Of a DNA stretch of 12,102 nucleotides, positions 6,201 to 12,102 are shown piece by piece; within the stretch, counting starts at the first letter, position 1; each line of letters starts with the position of its first letter. The DNA comes from Bacillota bacterium. Lineage in GTDB: Bacteria; Bacillota; Clostridia; DSM-8532. The notes beneath the pieces are model-generated. The model saw only the letters and a list, made by a program, of their open reading frames with translations, did not search any database and was not told the DNA's origin. A program made the translations under genes and the position numbers. The DNA lies in NCBI GenBank assembly GCA_023459915.1, contig JAEWSN010000068.1, positions 1 to 12,102 of the forward strand, read 5' to 3'.

Positions 6201-6241
6201 AAAGCGTGTCGACATCACATCAGGTGGTGTCGGCACGCTTT
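6201..6241. terminator. Bidirectional terminator between convergent genes
   Basis: An 18-bp stem, with two G-U pairs in the plus-strand RNA, runs from AAAGCGTG to CACGCTTT around a five-base loop. On the plus strand it leads into TTTGTTGTT, which fits termination of the glycosidase transcript. On the minus strand TTTTT (6192-6188) follows after an eight-base gap, so it may also end the operon carrying the GH2 gene, whose stop lies 22 bp away. Confidence 0.7.
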
Positions 6242-6263
6242 GTTGTTGGAGTGCTTTTTGATT

Positions 6264-8720
6264 TTATATTCTTATATGTTCGGCTTGTGTGGACACTGTC
6301 AACGCAAGCGTGGCGGGCCGAAGCCCTTCGCCCGTGACCGTCAGCATCAACGTTCTTGTTCCGGGAACATCGTTGCATTCGGGAGCGTGGTCATCTGCAA
6401 GGTGTTGGACATTTGACTGGCTTTGCTCATTTGCCTGTACTTGCGCCTGAACCACCGCGAGGGCACGCCCGCGCCAGGTGCCGCGCACATTTCCCACATA
6501 GGCCTCCTCGGATGCCGGATCCGCGTTGCCCACGGCCAACAACCGGCCTGCGCCATGAACGGTAAAATGCAGCTCCTGTAGCGCATCGGGGACGAAGCGT
6601 CCTTGTGCGTCCAGCACTTCCACCTGCACATGGGTCAGATCGCCATGTCCACGGTCCAACTGGGTTCTATCCGGCGTGAGGCGCAGTGCGTGGGGAGGGC
6701 CGGCGGTTTCCAGCACGGTTTGGGATAGCGGCTCACCAGCCTTGCACGCCACTGCAACAAGTCTCCCCGGTGTGTAGGCAAGTTCAAAAGAGGCCAGATG
6801 GCGATGGGCTTTTCCGGCCGGTTTTCGCCCGACTTCCACGTCGTTGAGCAGCAGCACCACTTCTTCTGCCATGCTGTACACATCCACCTGGCAGGGTTTC
6901 CCTTCCTGGCCTGGCCAATGCCAGCATGCCTGCACATCCGGCCAGCCCCACGGGGAGAGGGTGTGTTGCTTGCCAAAACGCGTTGGGGCGTGCACCGCGA
7001 GATAAGGCGTTTTGGCAATGCCCCATACACAGTCACGGTAAAAGGATTGCGGACGCTTGAAGCCGCAGAGATCGATGTCTCCGCAATTGGCGTGATGCCA
7101 GGGATATGGTTTCAGGTCGGAGGCCTTGTCCCCTTCGTTTTCATGACCGATCCCCGCTTCCCCCAGATAATCCAGCGCGGTCCAGACAAAATCACCAATG
7201 ACATGGGGCAGTCGCACCGTTGCTTCCCAGTAGTCGAACGCATCCTTGGCAAAGGTTTCCGTGCCGCATATCACCCGGCCCGGGTATTGCGTGACATCCC
7301 GTTCATACCGGTGCAGCAGGTAATTGTAACCAACCACATCCAGCGGCGCGGCAAAGCCTCCGGTCAGGGCGTCCCAGCGGTTCATGATGTCTTCCGGAGT
7401 GTCATTGGGCTGATTGTCTTCCCAGAGATCGCAAAGGGCATTGGTGACCGGTCTGGTTGGATCTATCGTCCGTATCATGTCCGCCATTCGGCTGGCCAGC
7501 AAGGCGGCGCCGCTGCGGCCATCCCTTTCGATGATTTCATTTCCGGTGGACCACATCACAATGCTGGGGTGATTTCTGTCACGCCGTACCATCGCGGCAA
7601 GATCGCGTTCCCACCAATCCTCGAACCACAGGTTGTAGTCTCCGGCATTTTTGCCATGCCGCCAACAGTCGAATGCTTCGTTGATGACCAGCAGTCCTTG
7701 TTCGTCACATGCGTTCAGAAATGTGACGGAAGGGGGATTATGCGCGCATCGGACGGCGTCGAAGCCGTTCGCCTTGAGCAACGCAACCTTGCGTTCTTCC
7801 GCACGGGGGTGTGCGGCGGCTCCGAGTATGCCGCAGTCATGGTGTACGCAGCCACCCTTCATCTTTCTCGTACTTCCATTGAGTTGGAAGCCGTGTTCGG
7901 CATGAAAGGCGATGGTTCGGAACCCATAGCGGATGGTTTGTGTATCCACAACCTGACCGTTATGCAAGAGCTCGGCCTGAACGGTGTACAGCGCTGGTGT
8001 TTCCGGGGACCATGGCACCACATCCGGGATGGTGAGGGCAAGTGTCGTCCGGGCTTTGCCGCTGGCCGGGATTGTCACCGGCGTCAACTGGCTCGCGAGT
8101 ATCCGCGCACCGTCCAGAACAGAAAGGCGCAGATCTGCGCAGACTTCGTCTTCGGAATGGTTTTGTGCCAGCATAACCGCCCGGATGGCTGCGAGTCCAT
8201 CTGAAGCAGAGAGTGTAGTCACAAAAAAAGCACGGGGGACGAGATGAACCGGAGATCCCAGCAGCAAACGGACCGGACGGTAGAGTCCCGAACCCGTGTA
8301 CCAACGTGTGTTGGGCAGACCGCCGTTGTTTGCTTCAATGCGCAACAGGTTTTTGCCGGAAGTGAGCCAAGGGGAGAGCGTACAGTGAAATGTGCTGTAT
8401 CCATAAGGATGACGGGCAAGCAGATGACGGTTTAGGTAAACAGACGCGTTCTGGTATACCCCTTCAAGTTCAAGCAATACTGTCTTGTCCATCCAGTCTT
8501 CCGGGATATCCAGTTCCTTTTCATACCAGCAGACCGCGCCGGGGAAATAGGCGTTGCTGCCGCCGCCAACGACATTTTCACGTCTCGTCAGGTTGATGCT
8601 GGCATCGTGCGGCAAATCAACGGTTTGCCACGAGTCGTTTTCAGTTGGGGTTCCGGGCGGCGTTTCTCCGCCTGGGCCATATCGAAACTGCCAGTTGCGG
8701 TTCAGTTCAATTTGCCTCAT
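6264..8720 (-). CDS. GH2 family glycosidase, beta-galactosidase-like, with DUF4982 and GH2 C-terminal domain
   Basis: This 818-residue enzyme should hydrolyse terminal beta-linked sugars, most likely galactosides, by the retaining GH2 mechanism. Domains in order: sugar-binding jelly roll (1-155, with LPHDA and WYEKEL), Ig-like domain (160-268), TIM barrel (270-570), DUF4982 (about 575-665) and a GH2 C-terminal Ig domain (675-818). Glu395 in STGNEI is the acid/base and Glu488 in GTETF the nucleophile. There is no signal peptide, so it acts in the cytoplasm on imported oligosaccharides. The start at ATG 8720 has GGAGG six bases upstream and overlaps the preceding gene by 14 bp, so the two are probably translationally coupled. 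Residues 760-788 form a Gln/Asn/Ser/Asp-rich insertion between the last strands of the C-terminal domain. Substrate specificity (galactoside, glucuronide or fucoside) is not fixed by the sequence. Confidence 0.93.
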   Translation of the reverse strand: MRQIELNRNWQFRYGPGGETPPGTPTENDSWQTVDLPHDASINLTRRENVVGGGSNAYFPGAVCWYEKELDIPEDWMDKTVLLELEGVYQNASVYLNRHLLARHPYGYSTFHCTLSPWLTSGKNLLRIEANNGGLPNTRWYTGSGLYRPVRLLLGSPVHLVPRAFFVTTLSASDGLAAIRAVMLAQNHSEDEVCADLRLSVLDGARILASQLTPVTIPASGKARTTLALTIPDVVPWSPETPALYTVQAELLHNGQVVDTQTIRYGFRTIAFHAEHGFQLNGSTRKMKGGCVHHDCGILGAAAHPRAEERKVALLKANGFDAVRCAHNPPSVTFLNACDEQGLLVINEAFDCWRHGKNAGDYNLWFEDWWERDLAAMVRRDRNHPSIVMWSTGNEIIERDGRSGAALLASRMADMIRTIDPTRPVTNALCDLWEDNQPNDTPEDIMNRWDALTGGFAAPLDVVGYNYLLHRYERDVTQYPGRVICGTETFAKDAFDYWEATVRLPHVIGDFVWTALDYLGEAGIGHENEGDKASDLKPYPWHHANCGDIDLCGFKRPQSFYRDCVWGIAKTPYLAVHAPTRFGKQHTLSPWGWPDVQACWHWPGQEGKPCQVDVYSMAEEVVLLLNDVEVGRKPAGKAHRHLASFELAYTPGRLVAVACKAGEPLSQTVLETAGPPHALRLTPDRTQLDRGHGDLTHVQVEVLDAQGRFVPDALQELHFTVHGAGRLLAVGNADPASEEAYVGNVRGTWRGRALAVVQAQVQANEQSQSNVQHLADDHAPECNDVPGTRTLMLTVTGEGLRPATLALTVSTQAEHIRI

Positions 8721-10452
8721 TTAGATCCTCCGATTGCCAGAAGGACAGCCGCTTGCGTAAAGCGGTTGTGATTTCCCTCTCTCTGATTTGGATGTCTGTA
8801 CCATCGAGCGATGCCTGCAGGGAGTGCCATTCCTGTTCGAATGCTTCCGGTGAATGGGCGAGTATGATACGGGGAAGCATGCGCCTTCGCAGATTGTCAT
8901 TGACCTGCTGCTCCGCCAGTGCGCCGGCCGTATCATTGGGCAGGGTCAACGTCCAGGCAAACCCCCACTCGCTGGGGATGGGGTTGGGACACAAATCCTT
9001 CCAGATCTCCGCACCGTAGGCCTTCAGCACCCGTTTGGTTGATTCATCCTGCTGCTGAATCATGGATTCCCGCGTGCCAAAGGGAGAGAGGAATTGTCCG
9101 TCCGAACCGGGCACGTTCTCTCCCACAGACCAATAATGATAGAGCTGAACACCTGTTTTCAACTTCCAGTCGGGATCCAGTACGGTCTGGGAATAGATGT
9201 CGTCCCTGAGAACTCGCTTCCCATTCACGATATCGTGGTGAATGCCGGCAATGCCCCAATTGCATAGAATCTGCATTTCCTCCGACCACATGATGTCAAA
9301 GAACTGAAATGCCCGTTCCACATCATCGCACGATGTGGTGATGACCGATTTCCAGGATCCGATGGGATCGTAGCGGGAAATATCCTGCACCGGGGTGTCC
9401 TCCGAGAACAAAAGGGGGAATTTCGCGAAACAGCTGTCCGCCATCCCGTTTGCACGCAGCTGCACCTCCAGATCCTGATAATCCCAATACTCCGTCGTAA
9501 CAGCCAGCACCCTGCCGGAGGTCATTTTATCCTCGAACAACTCACGCCCCTGGATAACGGAGGACGGATCCAACAAGCCGTCCCGGTGCAGCCGGTTCAG
9601 CCAGGCATAATACTGATGCGCCTCCTCGGTTTTCAGCATATGTGTTGCCCGCATGTTCTCCGGGCCGGTGATCTTGTACAGTCCGTCGTTTCGATTACCA
9701 CCAGCGCGCAACGCCGGGTTGCACAGACTGACATTGATGCCGAAGGAATCTGCCCATGCGGTCAGCCCTATTGTGGGAGAATCGTCTGTGAGCGGGTGCG
9801 TTGCGACATGTGTTTTCAGCAGCTGATGCAGATCATCCAGGGTTTTCAGTTTCGGGAAACCCGCTTCCTCCAGCATGGCGTACTGCACACCGAAGAGGGC
9901 GTTGGTTTCATTGGAGACGCCCTGATACAGGCGGTTCATGCCATAGATGTGTCCATCCTGTTCTGTGCGCATCCTGTTCAGATCCTCGCCAATCATGCTG
10001 CGGATATGGGTGCCCTGTTCCTCAATGAGGTTGTCCAGCGGGACCAGAATGCCTTGCCTGGCCAGTGAGGCCACCGCGTCATTCCCGATCGACAGCATCA
10101 TGTCAGGGGTGTTTCCCCCTGCGATCAGCACCTGCATGCTTTCCTCCATGCTGCCTTCCATTTGTACGAAATCAAGGCTGACGCCTGTGCGATTCGTGAT
10201 TTCCCGTGAGATGGGATCCTGCCCCCAAAAGCCTTTTTCCTGATTGTCCATGACGAGTGCTGTGAACACAATGGGTTCAACAAGGGAGGCCACAACCTCC
10301 TGCCAGTCGTCAGGTGGGGAAGATGACTCGCCCACAGCCGGACCGCTGTCCGTACAGGACACCAGCAGGCTGAGCATCAGGCAGCCAAGGATACCCATCC
10401 ATGGTTTCCGTAGGCCTCTTGTTTTGTCATTTTGTTGCTTGGCGCAGCTCAT
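8707..10452 (-). CDS. Lipoprotein extracellular solute-binding protein, LplA/YtcQ-like
   Basis: This 581-residue protein should capture an oligosaccharide at the cell surface and hand it to an ABC importer. A basic N-terminus and a hydrophobic stretch lead to the lipobox LVSC with Cys33 as the lipidation site. A Ser/Pro/Asp linker and the long binding domain follow. Segments typical of the family include FTALVMDNQEKG near the mature N-terminus, GGNTPDMMLS (the D-x-x-x ligand-lobe region) and the tryptophan-rich stretch WSVGENVPG. Its length of about 580 residues suits the LplA/YtcQ group. I chose the ATG at 10452 because AGGAAG lies five bases upstream; the upstream in-frame extension to 10557 lies inside the regulator gene. 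It sits 17 bp after the regulator and overlaps the GH2 gene. No permease genes are in the window, so the partner importer lies elsewhere. Confidence 0.92.
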   Translation of the reverse strand: MSCAKQQNDKTRGLRKPWMGILGCLMLSLLVSCTDSGPAVGESSSPPDDWQEVVASLVEPIVFTALVMDNQEKGFWGQDPISREITNRTGVSLDFVQMEGSMEESMQVLIAGGNTPDMMLSIGNDAVASLARQGILVPLDNLIEEQGTHIRSMIGEDLNRMRTEQDGHIYGMNRLYQGVSNETNALFGVQYAMLEEAGFPKLKTLDDLHQLLKTHVATHPLTDDSPTIGLTAWADSFGINVSLCNPALRAGGNRNDGLYKITGPENMRATHMLKTEEAHQYYAWLNRLHRDGLLDPSSVIQGRELFEDKMTSGRVLAVTTEYWDYQDLEVQLRANGMADSCFAKFPLLFSEDTPVQDISRYDPIGSWKSVITTSCDDVERAFQFFDIMWSEEMQILCNWGIAGIHHDIVNGKRVLRDDIYSQTVLDPDWKLKTGVQLYHYWSVGENVPGSDGQFLSPFGTRESMIQQQDESTKRVLKAYGAEIWKDLCPNPIPSEWGFAWTLTLPNDTAGALAEQQVNDNLRRRMLPRIILAHSPEAFEQEWHSLQASLDGTDIQIREREITTALRKRLSFWQSEDLNEAN

Positions 10453-10469
10453 GCAATCTTCCTCATCCC

Positions 10470-12102
10470 TCAAGGGTGCTGTTGTTTTCTTGCCGTGGGG
10501 TTGCGATACTCCGACGGCAACAGGCCGTGATAGCGCTTGAAGGCTTCCGAGAAACACCGGGGGTTCCGAAAGCCCACCATTGCACCGATTTCCTGGAGCA
10601 TCAGCGAATCGTCAGCCAGCAGCAATGCGGCCTTCTCCATGCGGACACGCTTCAGATATGCGTTGAAATTTTCTCCCGTTCTGGTTTTGTAGAGGGAACT
10701 GAAGTAGGTGGGGCTCATGAAAACATGGCCGGCCACTTCCCCCAGCGTCAGGTCCTGGTGATAGTGGTTGTCGATGTAGGCCTTGGCTTGTGCGATGACA
10801 TCCGGCTTGCGAAGTTCACGCTGGCTGTCCAGGCTCGCCAGTGTCGTTGCCAGAACCTCTGCAAGTAGCTGCGTCAGCTGCTGCTCCTTGCGGCAATGCC
10901 AGATTCGTTCCCGGAGGGAGTCAATGGTTTGAGGCATTTCCTTGGTGCTGGTGCCCGTCGCGCCGGTTTGCCTTGTGTCCACAAATGCCGTGCCTGCTGC
11001 TGCAATCGTTCGGCGTAACTGGGTGCAAAACTCAAAACTGTAACTGAATACGTTTTCCCGTTGCCAGCCGGAGGCCGCAACAAATGCGTGAACCAGCTCG
11101 GTGGCCAGTGCGTTGGCGTCCGCTCCTGGTTGAAAGCGGACGATGTCGAGGACTTCTGTTTCGGTTTGTGTCGGGTATTTGGCCACCTCCCGCATGCCGC
11201 GTGCCACCTCGCGGATGTCCACCACCCTGTTGCGTCCTGCGAAGAACGCATAACGCAGGGCATTGCAGGCCTGATTGCGGGATCTGTGTATGCCGTTGAG
11301 ATCTGGATAGCGGCCACCAATACCAAAAGTGGCTGTCATACCGGTCTTTTCCTGGACAAGCTGGCCCAGCTTTTCCGCAACAGCTCGAACGATGGCATCC
11401 GTATCCGCTGTGTGCCGCAGCGGCAGCAGTACACCGATGGATTCTCCGTCAACGGCCGCGCAACCCAGTTTCTCCTGCTGCAGAAGGATGTCGCACAAGG
11501 ATGCTGTCTGTGTGAGTATGCGTGGATTCTGCAGATGAAGAGGCACGGTTGTCGGCTCGCCTGCCGGTGTGGCTGAAGTGAGCGAATGAGGCGCTGCCTC
11601 GTCGGGTTCGTCCAGTTCCATCATCAAAACAACATGGGAGGCCACATCAGGCTCGAGAGACAGCAGAGAGGTGATTCGCGCCACTTCACAGTGTTGCTCG
11701 ATATGTCCGTGCAGCAATGCTGCGATGGCTTGTTCGCGCAGCAGGGGGAGACTTTCCTGCAACTGCCGGTGTCGGGCACGTTCCTGTTCCTCCGCGTCCC
11801 GCTTTTGCACAAGCCGTTCCACCACGCGCGTCACGACTTCCTTGAGCTGATCCCGCGCAACCGGTTTGAGCAGGTATTCACAGACCCCGTTTTTCATCGC
11901 TTCCCGGGCGTACTCGAATTCACCGTGTCCGCTCAGAATGATAATTGGGATTTCGGGATGGGGGTGTGACAATTCCTTGATGAAGGCCAGACCGCCCATG
12001 CCGGGCATGACCAGATCCGTCATGATGACATCCGGCGGGCCGGCATCAATCAGTCCCAGTGCTTCTTCCGCGTCCATGGCTTCCTGGATGGCATCACAGC
12101 CA
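10470..12102 (-). CDS. YesN-type response regulator, REC plus AraC (5' end cut by window)
   Basis: This is the transcription factor of a two-component system, with 543 residues visible. The receiver domain starts outside the window; the reading frame is open through the last base. The phosphoacceptor is the Asp in IMTDLVMPG (codon 12015-12017), followed by the Ser of ILSGHGE and the Lys of LLKPV. A coiled linker with VTRVVERLVQKRDAEEQE leads to a long middle domain of the YesN type. The C-terminal AraC domain has two helix-turn-helix units, with LTLGEVAGHVFMSPTYFSSL and IGAMVGFRNPRCFSEAFKR, ending in LLPSEYRN. The M at 12077 is internal to the receiver domain and is not the start. A YesM-type sensor kinase would be expected just beyond the right edge. 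It probably controls the operon it leads. Confidence 0.94.
   Translation of the reverse strand, partial: GCDAIQEAMDAEEALGLIDAGPPDVIMTDLVMPGMGGLAFIKELSHPHPEIPIIILSGHGEFEYAREAMKNGVCEYLLKPVARDQLKEVVTRVVERLVQKRDAEEQERARHRQLQESLPLLREQAIAALLHGHIEQHCEVARITSLLSLEPDVASHVVLMMELDEPDEAAPHSLTSATPAGEPTTVPLHLQNPRILTQTASLCDILLQQEKLGCAAVDGESIGVLLPLRHTADTDAIVRAVAEKLGQLVQEKTGMTATFGIGGRYPDLNGIHRSRNQACNALRYAFFAGRNRVVDIREVARGMREVAKYPTQTETEVLDIVRFQPGADANALATELVHAFVAASGWQRENVFSYSFEFCTQLRRTIAAAGTAFVDTRQTGATGTSTKEMPQTIDSLRERIWHCRKEQQLTQLLAEVLATTLASLDSQRELRKPDVIAQAKAYIDNHYHQDLTLGEVAGHVFMSPTYFSSLYKTRTGENFNAYLKRVRMEKAALLLADDSLMLQEIGAMVGFRNPRCFSEAFKRYHGLLPSEYRNPTARKQQHP

Noticed and set aside
6798..8204. Long plus-strand open frame (468 codons)
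   Set aside because: It lies wholly antisense to the GH2 gene, whose domains and catalytic residues are unmistakable, and its translation has no recognisable domain or RBS. It follows from the codon bias of the high-GC opposite strand.
1..12102. CRISPR array, tRNA/rRNA genes, transposase or integrase genes
   Set aside because: I found no regularly spaced repeats, no cloverleaf-like sequence and no mobile-element protein in any frame.

Overview
The window looks like a chromosomal carbohydrate-utilisation region of a Gram-positive bacterium, probably Bacillota. The reasons are strong AGGAGG-type ribosome binding sites, a YesN-type AraC response regulator, an LplA/YtcQ-type lipoprotein sugar-binding protein and a secreted multidomain glycosidase. 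Hand counts on single 60-base lines give roughly 58-62% G+C in the minus-strand genes and about 45-52% in the large plus-strand gene. Paenibacillaceae or a high-GC clostridial lineage would both fit. The genus cannot be fixed from this sequence alone.

Left part (1-2885), all on the minus strand. A three-gene ABC exporter operon reads permease (2362-1517), permease (1515-682), ATPase (731 to beyond the left edge). The proteins resemble the uncharacterised COG4587/COG3694/COG4586 trio. Upstream lies a compact control region. It has a candidate promoter for the operon, a 10-bp direct repeat spaced 42 bp apart, a cre-like site and a good rho-independent terminator. That terminator ends a separate upstream unit with its own promoter, a near-perfect Shine-Dalgarno sequence and a 76-codon reading frame I do not recognise. 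The unit may be a small gene, a leader (attenuator) of the exporter operon, or a structured RNA.

Centre (3093-6092), plus strand. One gene encodes a 999-residue secreted glycoside hydrolase: signal peptide, DUF5060-like module, clan GH-A barrel, beta-sandwich, FN3, F5/8C (CBM32-like) module, FN3, FN3. Its base composition is clearly lower in G+C than its neighbours. It converges on the next operon, and about 170 bp with three successive dyads separates the two ends.

Right part (6264-12102), minus strand. A tight operon reads YesN-type response regulator (cut by the right edge), lipoprotein solute-binding protein, GH2 beta-galactosidase-like enzyme. A 17-bp gap and a 14-bp overlap separate the genes. 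The enzyme has no signal peptide and is presumably cytoplasmic. A workable reading is that the secreted enzyme releases oligosaccharides, the lipoprotein captures them, permeases encoded elsewhere import them, the GH2 enzyme trims them inside, and a two-component system controls the operon. The substrate is not known.
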